Shown piece by piece: positions 17,123-26,301 of a stretch of 40,051 nt of DNA. The position numbers were made by a program, and so were the translations under genes. Origin of the DNA: Streptomyces hygroscopicus subsp. hygroscopicus (GTDB lineage: Bacteria > Actinomycetota > Actinomycetes > Streptomycetales > Streptomycetaceae); the NCBI RefSeq assembly GCF_001553455.1, contig NZ_BBOX01000273.1, forward strand, positions 1 through 40,051. The letters run 5' to 3'. The notes under the pieces were generated by a model. That model searched no databases. It was not told where the DNA came from and saw nothing but the letters and a program-made list of their open reading frames with translations. How positions within the stretch are numbered: position 1 is the first letter of the stretch; each line of letters begins with the position of its first letter.

Positions 17123-18490
17123 ATGGCTGTAGGGATCTTCCGCGTAGTGCCTCTGCCCGGCGAGACAACGTGCTCACTCCTGTGTCGCATCGCGGCCTGC
17201 TACGGGATGGAAGCGAAGGTGCTGCGGGCGTGCTGGAAGTGGCGCAACCATCCGCCCGGGCACGAGGGCGGGGGCGCGCGGGCCGATGCCGAGGTGCTGC
17301 TGAATGCGGCCGGCCGCCGGCTCCTGGCAGGCCTGTGCGGCGTGGTGGAGGAGGTGCTGGCGCGGGCGTTGCCGTCCTGGGCGGTGGAGGATGCGAAGCT
17401 GCGCGCCGGAGCTGGTGATCCGGTGGGACTGTGGCGTACCGGTGGCGCGGTGGCCGGTCCGGTGGCCTTCGGCTGCCGGCTGTGTGCGGCCCGGCGTACG
17501 GGGGCGGCTGTGCGGGTGGTGCGGTATGCGCCGCGGTGGGAGCGGGTGTGCGTGCGGCATGGGCGGTGGCTGCTGGACGCGGACGCCGATCAGCCGCTGG
17601 AGCATCTTGATCTGCGTGGCCTGCCGGAGGTGGTGGCGGCGCAGCGGCGGTGGGCGTCGGGCGGTGCGGGGCCGGAGCGGGTGTTCGCGCTGGCGCGGGC
17701 GGTGGTGGCCCGGTGGTGGGAGCAGGCTTTCGGCTGGGAGCGGGAGACGGTGTGGCCGCGGCGCCTGCACCTGGTTGCGGGCGGGGATGCGGGGGGTGAT
17801 CTGGAGCGGTGGCGGGTCGTGGGGCGGGATGCGGTCGTCTTCCCGGAGGTGGTGGCGGTGGCCGAGGCGCTGCTGGACCCGGCGATGGCGGAGCTGGTGT
17901 GGGTGGACAGCGGTGCCGGGCGTCCGCGGGCGCTGCCCGTGGACGGGTTGTTCTGTCGCAGGCTGGGTGAGCGGCTGAGGCGTGCGTGGCTGGGGCCGCT
18001 GGCCGCGGCTGACCACGGCGGGCCGCTCATCGCGTGGATGGGCAGGGTCATCCGCCTTCGTCGCTCCGCCGGCGGGCCGCCCGGGTACGACAACGACCCG
18101 TGGTGGCTGCGGCAGGAACACCAGGCTGCAACCATGGCCGGGCAGCTGCGGGTGCTGGGCAAGGAGAAGAAGGCGCCCGGGTCGGGGACGATGTGGCGGG
18201 CTGCGGTGCCCGCCGAGCAGCGGATGCTGATTACCAGCACGCTGGACAGCGTCCAGGAGCAGCTGCTGCAACTACGCGGGGTGCACAGTGGTCCGACCGC
18301 CGACGTCGCCCGGCGGCTGCTGCGCGGCCTCGGTCACAGCGCCGGCCTGATCGAGAACGCCTGGAAGCGGACCGCTCTGGCGGCGGTGAACGGCGGCGTG
18401 CCCCTGGAAGAGATGGCCCGGTGGGTGGACATGCCCGTCGAGGTGCTCCGGGAGATGCTGACCGCGGACGGGCACGAGGCGGGCGGCTGA
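17123..18490 (+). CDS. tniQ: TniQ family protein
   Basis: This is a 455-residue protein starting at ATG 17123 with GGGAG upstream; the frame is open further 5' but reads as low-complexity there. The N-terminus (FRVVPLPGETTCSLLCRIA) is the TniQ/TnsD signature of proline, a GE-type turn and a helix with Arg. A zinc site follows, C118-x2-C121 (FGCRLCAARR) with C143-x2-H146 (CVRHG), inside the typical TniQ spacing of a W..R-containing strand. TniQ/TnsD proteins choose the target and recruit the TnsC ATPase. The C-terminal helical part (PAEQRMLITSTLDSV..., ending with an HTH-like EMARWVDMPVEVLREML) may bind DNA. It is the only undamaged gene of the module. Confidence 0.8.
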   Translation: MAVGIFRVVPLPGETTCSLLCRIAACYGMEAKVLRACWKWRNHPPGHEGGGARADAEVLLNAAGRRLLAGLCGVVEEVLARALPSWAVEDAKLRAGAGDPVGLWRTGGAVAGPVAFGCRLCAARRTGAAVRVVRYAPRWERVCVRHGRWLLDADADQPLEHLDLRGLPEVVAAQRRWASGGAGPERVFALARAVVARWWEQAFGWERETVWPRRLHLVAGGDAGGDLERWRVVGRDAVVFPEVVAVAEALLDPAMAELVWVDSGAGRPRALPVDGLFCRRLGERLRRAWLGPLAAADHGGPLIAWMGRVIRLRRSAGGPPGYDNDPWWLRQEHQAATMAGQLRVLGKEKKAPGSGTMWRAAVPAEQRMLITSTLDSVQEQLLQLRGVHSGPTADVARRLLRGLGHSAGLIENAWKRTALAAVNGGVPLEEMARWVDMPVEVLREMLTADGHEAGG

Positions 18491-18643
18491 GCACGGTGCG
18501 CCGGGGAGAAGTCGGCTGTTAGCTGATACGGCACTCGTTCGTGGCAGGAACACTGAAAACGGCCGTCCGGGCGGGCGGGAGCGGCTTGGCTGGCACGGGT
18601 GAGCAGCACAGGAGCAGCCCGGGGCCGGGCAGGGCGGGCGGGC

Positions 18644-19401
18644 GTGGACCAGGGCGGCGGGTTCGAGGCGGTGTTCCTCGACCCGGTGGGCAAGCGGTGC
18701 AGCAGCGGTGGGCGGATGCCGCCCTGACCGTGGCGTTCGAGGAGTTGCCGCCGGTGTCGGCGTTTACGGTGGTCCCGGGGCGACGCTGGGGGCCGGGCCT
18801 GTGGTGGTCGGCGACCACCGGGCGGCACGTGGCCGCGGGGTCGAACGCGATGCGCGTGCAGCTGATGGTCCTGGACCGCGATCGGGACATGACGGGCCTG
18901 GCGGGGCGGCCGGTGCGGCTGCTGTGGCGCACCCCGCGCGGTCAGGTGCGTTCCTGGGTGCCGCAGCTTTTCGCCCGCCGTGCCGATGGCACCGCGCTGC
19001 TCGCCGACTGCCCGGGCCACCCCGACGCGGGCGGCGAACGCGCGAGGAACGCCGCCGAGGCGGTCGCGCAGGCGTGCGCGGACATCGGCTGGGCCTCCCG
19101 GCGTCTGCTGCCGCTCGACGACGTGCTGGCCGCCAACCTGAAGTGGCTGGCCGGCTACCGCCACCCCCGCAACGTCGGCCGCCCCGGTCTGGCGGCGGCG
19201 GTTGTGGAGGCGTTCGCGCGGCCGCGGCCGCTGATCGAGGGAGCTGGGGCGGTCGGCGACCCGATCGCGGTCCTGCCCGCCGTCTTCCATGCCCTGTGGC
19301 GCGGGCAGCTGACGGCCGACCTTACGACGCCGCTGCACGAACGGACCCTCGTCGGGCCGCGGGGCTGGAGCGGCCAGGGCACGAAAGAAGGCGCCCGGTG
19401 A
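18644..19401 (+). pseudogene. tnsA: TnsA-like transposase endonuclease subunit, frameshifted
   Basis: Reading from GTG 18644 gives MDQGGGFEAVFLDPVGKR, then a stop in that frame. From 18697 the next frame (-1) continues smoothly as VQQRWADAALTVAFEELPPV and on to the TGA at 19399-19401. Restoring one G in the GG at 18696-18697 joins the two. The product (about 252 residues) resembles the TnsA-like subunit that Streptomyces TniQ modules carry, which nicks the 5' ends of the transposon. The position where TnsA has a metal-binding Asp reads SWVPQLFARRADG, so the nuclease centre may be altered even without the frameshift. The stop overlaps the tnsB start by GTGA. An open frame from GTG 18541 bypasses the shift but has a non-homologous N-terminus. 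Confidence 0.62.
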
Positions 19402-21520
19402 CCGCGCGGCGCGGTGCCCGGCCGACCGTGAAGGTCGGTGCGCGCGTCCGATTTAGCGGCGTGACGTGACAGGTCGTCGCCCTCTCGGGGCAGAGCATCC
19501 ATCTGGTCGGCCCGGACGGCGGCGGCCAGGCCGTGCTCGCCGGGCACTTGTTCGCCGACCCCGGCTTCACCGTCATCGGCGCCGAAGTACCGCAGGCGGC
19601 CCCGCAGTGGGGGCTGTTCGAGACCGCCCCCGCTGCGGCACGCGATAAGGCGCTGGCCTGGCAGCGGCACGTCAGGGAAGTCGAATGCGGCCTGCCCGGC
19701 GGGCCCGGCAGCGAAGGAACAGTGCGACCGCAGTACGACCCGGAGCGGCACACGCTGGCCGAACGCGAGCAGGCCAAAGCGGAAGAGCTGACCGCGCTCG
19801 GGTTCGGCCGGGTGTCACGCACCACGGTGCAGCGCATGCGCCTGGCCTACCGCAAACAGGGCCTGTGGGGGCTGCTCGACCACCGCACCACCCGTGCTTC
19901 CAGCCTCACCGGGCGGGCCGACGAGCGGGTCGTCGCCGCCGTCCGCGAAGCGCTGCGCCGCCGCCGCGGCCGCTCCAGGGGCACCATCAACGGCCTGTTC
20001 CCGCTCATCAGGCAGATCCTTCAGGACCGGCACGGCCCCGGCACGGTGCCCGCGCCGTCGCAGGCCACGCTGTACCGGCTCGTCACCGCTCTCGCCCGGC
20101 CCGGTGAACTGCCCACCGGGCCCGTAAGGCAGGTGCCGGCGAGCGTCGACGGGCGGGCCTTCACCCCCGCTACGGCACTGCGGCCCGGCGAACAGGTCCA
20201 GGTCGACACCACCCGCCTGGACGTCCTCGCCCTCTTCGACGACGGGCGCCTGGCCCGGCCCGAACTCACCATCGCCGTCGACGTCGCCACCCGCGTCATC
20301 CTCGCCGCCGTGCTGTGCCCGAGCGCGACAAGGCCGTCGACGCCGCCCTGCTGCTCGCGGAAATGGCCGTGCCCCACCCCGCCCGGCCCACCTGGCCGGG
20401 CGTCCTGCGCATGGACCACGGCCCCGCACTCCCCCACCAGCGGCTGGCCGCACTCGACGAGCGGCTGGCCGGCGCGGCGGCCCGGCCCGTCGTCCTGCCC
20501 GAGACGATCGTCGTCGACCGCGGCAAAGTCTTCGTCTCCGCCGTGTTCACCGCCGCCTGCGAACACCTCGGCATCAGCGTCCAGCCCGCCCCGCCCCACG
20601 CACCGACCGCCAAAGGCATCGTCGAGCGGACCTTCGGCACCATCAACGCGCTGTTCTGTCAGCACCTGCCCGGCTACACCGGATCTGACGTCACCCGCCG
20701 CGGCCCCGACACCGAGAAAGACGCCTGCTACAGCGTCCCCCAGCTCCAGGACCTCCTCGACGAATGGCTGGTGCACTACCACCACCGGCCCCATGAAGGC
20801 CTGCGCCACCCGCTGATGCCCCGCAAGGCCCTCACGCCGAACCAGATGTGGGCCGCGCTGGTCGCCGTCGCCGGTCATGTGCCCGTCCCGCTGACCGGCC
20901 GTGACTACCTCGAGCTGCTGCCCGTGCGCTGGCAGGCCATCACCCCCGCCGGCATCCGCATCCACCACCGCACCTACGACGCGGACTTCCTCGCCCCCTA
21001 CCGCGGGCAGGCCTCCCCCGTCGCCGGCCGCGACGGAAAATGGGAGATCCACTACAACCCCCACGACGTCCGCCAGATCTGGATCCGCCTCACCGACAGC
21101 CACCTCGCCGAAATCCCCTGGATCCACCGCGACCACGTCCACCAGCCATTCAACGACCACACCTGGCAGCACATCCGCACCCACGCCCAGCACAGCAACC
21201 ACGACGACAGCCAGCAGCACGAAGCCGACCTGGCCGACGCCCTCGACCAGCTCATGCGCCGCGTCCACAGCGGCCACGCCACCACCACCGAACAAGCCCT
21301 CCTCGCCCGCGCCACCACGCTGCCCATTCCCGCCGCCCGGCACCCGCACCTCGGCACCGGCCCCACAACCAGCGCGCCGGCGCAGCACGACGAGTTGGCG
21401 CAGCACGACGAGGACGACAGCATCGACGAACTCGACGACCTCCCCGACGACGACACCCGCCCCGCCGCGGCCGCCGGATTCGGGCTCTACGACGCATACG
21501 AGGAAGCCGACAAGTGGTGA
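19398..21520 (+). pseudogene. tnsB: TnsB/TniA-type DDE transposase, inactivated by a nonsense codon and a frameshift
   Basis: GTG 19398 overlaps the tnsA stop. After 23 codons a TGA (19467-19469) stands where the context (GVT-stop-QVVALSGQSIHLVG) calls for Trp, then the frame goes on. At about 20330 it ends in CPSAT; one base later (+2 frame) AVDAALLLAEMAVPHP continues, so one A is missing from an expected AAA (Lys). With both repaired, the ~707-residue protein has an HTH region (VSRTTVQRMRLAYRKQGLWGLLDH), a DDE integrase core (VQVDTTRLDV; ETIVVDRGK; KGIVERTFGTIN supply D, D and E) and a Mu-type C-terminal barrel (YDADFLAPYRGQ, HYNPHDVRQIWIRL). It ends at TGA 21518-21520, overlapping the tnsC start. 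Confidence 0.78.
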
Positions 21521-21835
21521 ACACCCGCCCACGCCCCGCAGCGCAGAACCCGAGCAGCGCACCCGCCGACCCGGGCAGCGGCAACACGGCCGAGCCGTCC
21601 TGGCCCCTGACCACAGGGCTGGCACCGCTTCGCCACCACCGAACCGCCCGCCCCGCCCCAGCCCGGCGACCCGCCCCGCAGCGCCGACGAACGCCTGGCC
21701 TACCACTCCGCGTTCGTCACCATCCGCACCCCCGCCATCAGCCAGCTCGCCACCCAGGTCCGCACCCTGATGATCCTCGGCCGCCACCAGCAGACCACCG
21801 CCCGGCCCTCACTGATCCTCACGGATGATCTTTGA
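21517..21835 (+). pseudogene. tnsC: TnsC/TniB-type ATPase fragment, frameshifted and truncated before the P-loop
   Basis: GTG 21517 overlaps the tnsB stop and reads about 33 residues ending PSWPLTTG. At 21616-21618 one extra G moves the homologous sequence to the next frame (GWHRFATTEPPAPPQPGD... SADERLAYHSAFVTIRTPA...). That frame runs to LILTDDL and stops at 21833-21835. TniB/TnsC ATPases continue at this point into a Walker A motif (LILTGP..GKT). Everything from the Walker A motif on is missing, so the element's right part was lost here and unrelated DNA is joined within about 15 bases. No ATPase function remains. Confidence 0.68.
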
Positions 21836-21873
21836 AGACGGGCCTAGGGCCGCTTGGCCGGGAGCCCGGGGGC

Positions 21874-23052
21874 TCAGGCGGTGCGTCGGCTGCCGTCCTC
21901 GCCAGGCCCGGCGTCGGACCGGAACAGGCGGAGGGCCGGGCAGTGGTGGGAGGCGTGGTGCAGGAAGGCGACCTCGGCGGTCACGGCCGTCCCGCCGTCG
22001 CCCATCGGGCCGGCCCCGGGTGCGGCGGGCGGGGCGGAACGGGGCTGCTGGGCGCAGCCTCCGCCGAACAGGCAAGCGGGTTCGACGGCTTCCTCGCTGC
22101 CGAGCGGGTCGGCCGGTCGGCGTTGCGTGCAGTCGAGGGCGGCCGGTCCGGCGCGGTCCCGGAGCACCAGCAAAGCGTCCCGGGTCTCGATCACCTTGCG
22201 GTAGGCGAGGAAGCGCCAGTGGGAGGGCGGGGTCAGCAGTTCGGCGCATCGGGAGCGGTAGCCGTCGAGCACCACCTGGGGCGATGCCCGGACCAGGTCG
22301 TGCCAGAGCGGCCACAACCGCCACAGGGCGCGGGCGTCGGCGGCGGCCCGGCGGGCCGCGCCGAGCAGGGGGACGAGCAGTGCGGCCCCGCGCAGCACCG
22401 CGTGCAGCCCGATGACCAGCCGCAGCGCTACGCCTTCGCCGGGCAGCGATGCAGGGGTCAGGGCCATGGCGAGCCGGCCGACCCAGTAGATCCCCGCGCA
22501 GACCGCGCCGGCGCCGAAGAGTCTGAGGCTCAGGCCGAGTCCCCGGTCGGCCGTGCGGCGGCCGTGGCGGAGGCAGAGCGTCGCGCAGGCGGCGTTGGCC
22601 GCGAGGTGGATGCCGCCGAGGACCAGCCAGTAGAGCGCCGAGTGGGTGACCCGGAGCACGCCGTCCACCGGCGTGGGCGCGCGGGTACGTTCGGCGAGCA
22701 CCAGTGCCGACAGCAGCGTCAGGGCGATCGGGGCCCCGGCCCGTACCGCGGTGCGCAGCCGGGGCTTGTCCGCCGCCTGGGCCACGAAGAGCAGGACGGC
22801 GCCAGCCGAGAGGACTCCGGCGGCGTTCCTGGCCAGGGGCAGGGCCCAGGGCGCGCCGGACGTGCGGGAGGCGTGCCGGAAGGGCGGCAGGTCGAGCACC
22901 ATGGCGACGGCGGCCAGCGCCACGCCGCCCCACAACAGGCGCTGCCGGGGGCGGCGGACGGCACCGGGCAGGCTGGAGAGGACCGCGGCGACCAGGAATC
23001 CGGTGGTCAGCGGCTGGTACCAGACCAGCCAGGCGGGCACGTGTGCCGCCAT
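21874..23052 (-). CDS. MAB_1171c/DUF6545-type integral membrane protein
   Basis: This is a 392-residue protein starting at ATG 23052, one base after the stop of the upstream metalloprotease gene (TGA-C-ATG). It has about seven hydrophobic segments in the first ~240 residues (from WLVWYQPLTTGFLVAAVL to LRGAALLVPLLGAA), then a cytoplasmic part with ALWRLWPLWHDLVRASP and YRKVIETRDALLVLRD, the recurring signature of this actinobacterial family. The C-terminal tail is proline-rich with many His. The family nearly always sits beside an ImmA/IrrE-like protein and an XRE regulator, as here. It is called a putative transporter in annotations, without biochemical proof. The gene ends 38 bases from the truncated tnsC. 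Confidence 0.72.
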   Translation of the reverse strand: MAAHVPAWLVWYQPLTTGFLVAAVLSSLPGAVRRPRQRLLWGGVALAAVAMVLDLPPFRHASRTSGAPWALPLARNAAGVLSAGAVLLFVAQAADKPRLRTAVRAGAPIALTLLSALVLAERTRAPTPVDGVLRVTHSALYWLVLGGIHLAANAACATLCLRHGRRTADRGLGLSLRLFGAGAVCAGIYWVGRLAMALTPASLPGEGVALRLVIGLHAVLRGAALLVPLLGAARRAAADARALWRLWPLWHDLVRASPQVVLDGYRSRCAELLTPPSHWRFLAYRKVIETRDALLVLRDRAGPAALDCTQRRPADPLGSEEAVEPACLFGGGCAQQPRSAPPAAPGAGPMGDGGTAVTAEVAFLHHASHHCPALRLFRSDAGPGEDGSRRTA

Positions 23053-23053
23053 G

Positions 23054-23560
23054 TCAGGGCCACACTCCGGTGGCGTCCCGCAGCCGGTCCAGCACCTGGT
23101 CCGGGCGGCGGGCGGGAGCCGCGCCGCCGAGCCGGAGCATGGTGGCGAGGGTCTCGGCCTCCCGCTCCTGGGGGGTGGAGTAGTCGGCGCGGGGCATCAG
23201 CCGGCGGACGAGCTGTCGGTCCAGGTCGGGGAGCAGTCGCTCGGTGCCCGCCCCGCCCGGGACGATGCGGTGGTGGTCCAGGAGGATGTGGGCCAGTTCG
23301 TGGAGCACGATGTGTTCCTGATGGAGCCGCCCGGTGCGCTGCTCGTAGAAGATGTGGTCGGCGGCCTCGGTGCCGAGCCACAGCCCGCAGGTACCCGCCG
23401 CCGCGGCGGCGGCCGGTAGCGGGTGGAGGTGCAGGGGCCGGCCGCGCCGCTCGGCGACCTGCCTGCAGAGCTCCGGTACGGAGAAGGGCTGGGGGAGCCG
23501 GAGTCCGGCCATCGCGGCCTCGCACCGGCGGCGGCGTAATCGGGTATCGCACAAGGACAT
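23054..23560 (-). CDS. ImmA/IrrE family metallo-endopeptidase
   Basis: This is a 168-residue protein starting at ATG 23560. The zinc motif HELAH is at residues 87-91 (EHIVLHELAHILLDHH), with a downstream acidic helix (QEREAETLATML, residues 131-142) supplying the third ligand as in ImmA/IrrE proteases. The N-terminal part (FSVPELCRQVAERRGRPLHLHPL) is the usual helix-strand lead-in. ImmA-type enzymes cleave or sequester partner repressors, often XRE proteins. The partner gene here would be the XRE regulator immediately upstream (23659-24150). The gene is followed after one base by the membrane protein, so the three form one unit. Confidence 0.82.
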   Translation of the reverse strand: MSLCDTRLRRRRCEAAMAGLRLPQPFSVPELCRQVAERRGRPLHLHPLPAAAAAAGTCGLWLGTEAADHIFYEQRTGRLHQEHIVLHELAHILLDHHRIVPGGAGTERLLPDLDRQLVRRLMPRADYSTPQEREAETLATMLRLGGAAPARRPDQVLDRLRDATGVWP

Positions 23561-23658
23561 CTGCTCTCCTGCGAGGCGGGGGCTGGGGCGGCGGGCGGAA
23601 TGCGCGCGTGACGGTGTCCGGCCACGGGTCGCCGCGGGGCCCGGCGGGGTGGTGGGGG

Positions 23659-24150
23659 CTAGGCTCCGGGGCCTCCCTCGTTTGGGGGTGGCCCGGCGGA
23701 GTCGTCGACCGGGAGGTTCTGGACTTTCCGTGCCTCGTTGACCATGGTCAGCAGGGCGTCGAGGGTGGCGGGTGACAGTCCGTCGGCGCGCAGCGCGAGG
23801 TTGCGTACGCGGGTGTCTCTTAGGGCGGCGGCGAGTTGGAGCTGGGCGTCGACGCGGGCGGCCACCTCGTCGTCCACGAAGTAGTCAGTCGGTACGCCGA
23901 AGAAGTCTGCCAGTACACCGACCTGATGCAGCGTCACGTTGTGTTTCCGCCCGGTGGCGAGCTCCCAGAGGTAGGTGCCGGAGATGGCCCGGCCGGTCTT
24001 CTCGGAGATCTCCCGGGCCAGCCGCGCGTAGCCGGGGCGTTTGCGCTCGCCGGCGTAGTAGATGGTGATCAGCCGGGCCAGCCGTTCGTCGAACCCGCCG
24101 GGCACCGGCCGGTCCGGCGTCGGTTTCGCGGTGTCGTGCTCGCTGCTCAT
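23659..24150 (-). CDS. XRE-type helix-turn-helix transcriptional regulator
   Basis: This is a 163-residue protein. ATG 24150 is chosen because the much longer open frame upstream (to 27180) is antisense to real biosynthetic genes. Residues ~20-95 hold an HTH with YARLAREISEKTGRAISGTYLWELATGRKHNVTLHQVGVLADFFGV (residues summarised), typical of the XRE regulators paired with ImmA/IrrE proteases in actinobacteria, ending with VPTDYFVDD. The C-terminal ~65 residues are helical (VAARVDAQLQLAAALRD, LSPATLDALLTMVNEARK) and probably dimerise. It reads away from the biosynthetic cluster, sharing a 760-base divergent region with it, so control of either side is possible. Confidence 0.8.
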   Translation of the reverse strand: MSSEHDTAKPTPDRPVPGGFDERLARLITIYYAGERKRPGYARLAREISEKTGRAISGTYLWELATGRKHNVTLHQVGVLADFFGVPTDYFVDDEVAARVDAQLQLAAALRDTRVRNLALRADGLSPATLDALLTMVNEARKVQNLPVDDSAGPPPNEGGPGA

Positions 24151-24909
24151 CCAGCACCCCTGTCCGTGTCTTCGAGCGGCCCGGGTGTGTCGGGCGGTCC
24201 GGCCCGGCGGCGGCCGGAGGGGACCGGGCCCGGAACACCGGGCCGGGCGCCCTGGTCCAGTCAAACAGCCGTCCGTGTCGGCTGACAACAGGCAACTGCC
24301 AGCGGAACTTGACCACTTCACCGGCGAGCGATCGAACCCGGCCACTGGGGGCGGGTGGGTGCCGGAGGTGCATCGGGCCATCGGAACGGCTCCCACCGGG
24401 AGGGACGCGTACCGGGCCGGGCCGTCCGGCATACGCCATAGCGGACACGGGAGGTCTGAAAGCGCAGAGAACCGGTCATCGGCCGGGCTCGGCTTGACAT
24501 GTCCACCAATCACTGGCGTACAGTTACGGCACTCGACAACCGCTGGAGCGGACAGCCCGGCCGACCCTCGCGGTCGACGGCACGGACCGAACTCCGGGCG
24601 GGCGCAACCGCTGTCGCGTCCCGTGTCGTATCCGGTCCCGTCCCGCCGCCCTCTCGCGCGATCCGTCCCGGCTCCCAACGGCTTCCCGTCCCTTGCCACC
24701 GGCACGTCCCCGACCGGCCGTCTCCCGGCCCTCCCGGCCGGATTCCGTACGTGTTCCACCCCAGGCACTCCCCGTCCGGGCCGCGCCCGCCGCGGGTCCG
24801 CCCACCACCCCGCGGACGGCACCGGGTGCCCGGCCCGGTGTCCGGCGTCACCCCGATCCCCGGCACGTTCCCCGGCCGTACGGCCGGAGGACCCCATCGG
24901 AGGTTCTTG
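24151..24909. promoter_or_regulatory. Divergent intergenic region upstream of the biosynthetic cluster
   Basis: This 759-base gap between the XRE gene (minus) and the first biosynthetic gene (plus) holds no convincing gene. It contains a promoter-like pair at 24494-24524 and the ribosome binding site GGAGG just before ATG 24910. It is the likely main control region for the aminocyclitol genes. Confidence 0.45.
24494..24524 (+). promoter_or_regulatory. Candidate promoter for the biosynthetic operon
   Basis: TTGACA (24494-24499) and TACAGT (24519-24524) match the vegetative -35 and -10 consensus, with a 19-base spacer that is slightly long. It would give an mRNA leader of about 375 bases before the first gene at 24910. 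Confidence 0.4.
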
Positions 24910-26130
24910 ATGACCGACGCACAGCCATGGCCGGCCTGGCCGGTGCACACTCCCGACACCGAACGGTGGCTGCTCGAGGTGGTGCGGTCCGGCCGCTGGG
25001 CGGTCAGCGGCGCGTTCACCGGCCGGCCGTCGTACGAGCAGGAGTTCGCCGACGCCTTCGCCCGGTTCATCGGCGTCCCGTACGCGGTGCCCGTGTGCAA
25101 CGGGTCGGCGGCGCTGACCGTCGCGCTGGAGGCGCTGGGGGTGCGGGCCGGTGACGAAGTGCTGGTACCGGGCCTGACCTGGGTGGCCTGTGCCTCGGCG
25201 GTGCTCCGCGTGGGAGCCGTACCGGTCCTGGTGGACATCTCCCCCAAGACGCTGTGCCTGTCGGTGGAGGCCGCGGCGGCGTCGGTCACCCCGCGCACCC
25301 GGGCCGTCATGGCGGTCCATCTGCACGGTTCCGCCGTGGACATGGACGCGCTCACCGAGCTGGCGCGCCGCCACGATCTCGCTGTGCTGGAGGACTGTTC
25401 GCACGTCCACGGCGCGGCCTGGCGGGACCGGCGGCTGGGGTCGCTGGGCGACGCGGCGGCCTTCAGTCTCCAACAGACCAAGCTGCTCACCAGTGGCGAG
25501 GGCGGGGTGGCCACCACGTCCGATCCGGCCGTCCACGAGCTGCTCTACCGCAAGCGGGCGGACGGCCGGGGGCCCCGGCCGGACGCACCCGTCGGCGAGC
25601 TGCAACTGGCCGAACACCCCGGCGTGCAGGGCTACAACTACTGCATGAGCGAGTTCGGCGCGGCCCTGGCGCTGGACGGTCTGGGCAGGCTGGCCGAGGA
25701 GAACGCCCGTCGTCGCCGGTCGATGCGGCGGCTGGAGGAACTGCTCGCCGGGTTCGACGGGGCGGCACCGCTCTCCCGGCCGGAGGCGGTCACCGAGGAC
25801 GCCGCCTACCAGGTCTGCGTCCGGCTGGACCCGGACGTGTTCGGTCCAGCCGCCAAGCACACCGTGGCCGCGGCCCTGTCCCGGGAGCTGGGTGTGCATG
25901 TGGAACCGATCGACTCGGCGCTGAACCGGAACGACCTGTACCAGCCGCTGGCTTCGGTGTGGGCCACCGGCGACCGGCGGCGCGAGCTGGATCCGGCGCG
26001 GTTCCGGTTGCCGGTGGCCGAGGCGGCCGGGGAGAACGCGGTGGTCCTGCCGCACCGGATGTTCCTCGCGGAGCCCGAGCGGATGGGCGAGATCGTCGCG
26101 GCGCTGGAGAAGGCGAGGGCGGCATCGTGA
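24910..26130 (+). CDS. L-glutamine:2-deoxy-scyllo-inosose aminotransferase (DegT/DnrJ/EryC1 family)
   Basis: This is a 406-residue PLP enzyme starting at ATG 24910 with GGAGG eight bases upstream. The family features are CNGSAALTVALEALGV, the DE-type loop VPGLTWVA, Asp in VLEDCSHVHGA (D162) and the Schiff-base lysine K191 in FSLQQTKLLTSGEGG. The overall look (GRWAVSGAFTG near the start, HVEPIDSALNRNDLYQP near the end) is that of the BtrS/NeoB/StsC group, which aminate cyclitol ketones with glutamine. With the DOI synthase of this cluster it should make 2-deoxy-scyllo-inosamine. As known for the group, it probably also carries out the second amination to 2-deoxystreptamine after oxidation by the zinc dehydrogenase at 35258. 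Confidence 0.88.
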   Translation: MTDAQPWPAWPVHTPDTERWLLEVVRSGRWAVSGAFTGRPSYEQEFADAFARFIGVPYAVPVCNGSAALTVALEALGVRAGDEVLVPGLTWVACASAVLRVGAVPVLVDISPKTLCLSVEAAAASVTPRTRAVMAVHLHGSAVDMDALTELARRHDLAVLEDCSHVHGAAWRDRRLGSLGDAAAFSLQQTKLLTSGEGGVATTSDPAVHELLYRKRADGRGPRPDAPVGELQLAEHPGVQGYNYCMSEFGAALALDGLGRLAEENARRRRSMRRLEELLAGFDGAAPLSRPEAVTEDAAYQVCVRLDPDVFGPAAKHTVAAALSRELGVHVEPIDSALNRNDLYQPLASVWATGDRRRELDPARFRLPVAEAAGENAVVLPHRMFLAEPERMGEIVAALEKARAAS

Positions 26131-26301
26131 CGGCTTTGGCCGGCGGCCCGGGCCGTCCGGTCCGGCCGGCGGGACCCATGCCCATCCGGGTGCGGCCGGC
26201 CCCTGTGGTCCGCACGGCCGGGCTCCGGCCCGGTCCGGCTCCCGCGGCCCGGCCGGAGGCAGCGGGCCCGTACCCCGTCCTGACCAGAGAGAGGTTCGGC
26301 G

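Larger units (their letters stand above)
17007..21835 (+). mobile_element. Decayed Tn7/Tn5053-like transposition module (tniQ-tnsA-tnsB-tnsC)
   Basis: Four plus-strand genes in the order tniQ, TnsA-like, DDE integrase-fold transposase and AAA ATPase, the last three with GTGA-type overlaps, form an actinobacterial Tn7/Tn5053-like system. Only tniQ is intact: tnsA has one frameshift, tnsB one nonsense codon and one frameshift, and tnsC one frameshift and an end just before its P-loop. The left limit is the candidate end repeat and is uncertain. The right limit is where tnsC homology stops (near 21820-21835). Confidence 0.7.

Noticed and set aside
18541..19401. Intact 286-residue TnsA-like gene from GTG 18541
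   Set aside because: The first ~50 residues of that frame are low-complexity, while the expected N-terminal sequence (FEAVFLDPVGKR) is in another frame up to 18697, so a frameshift is more likely.
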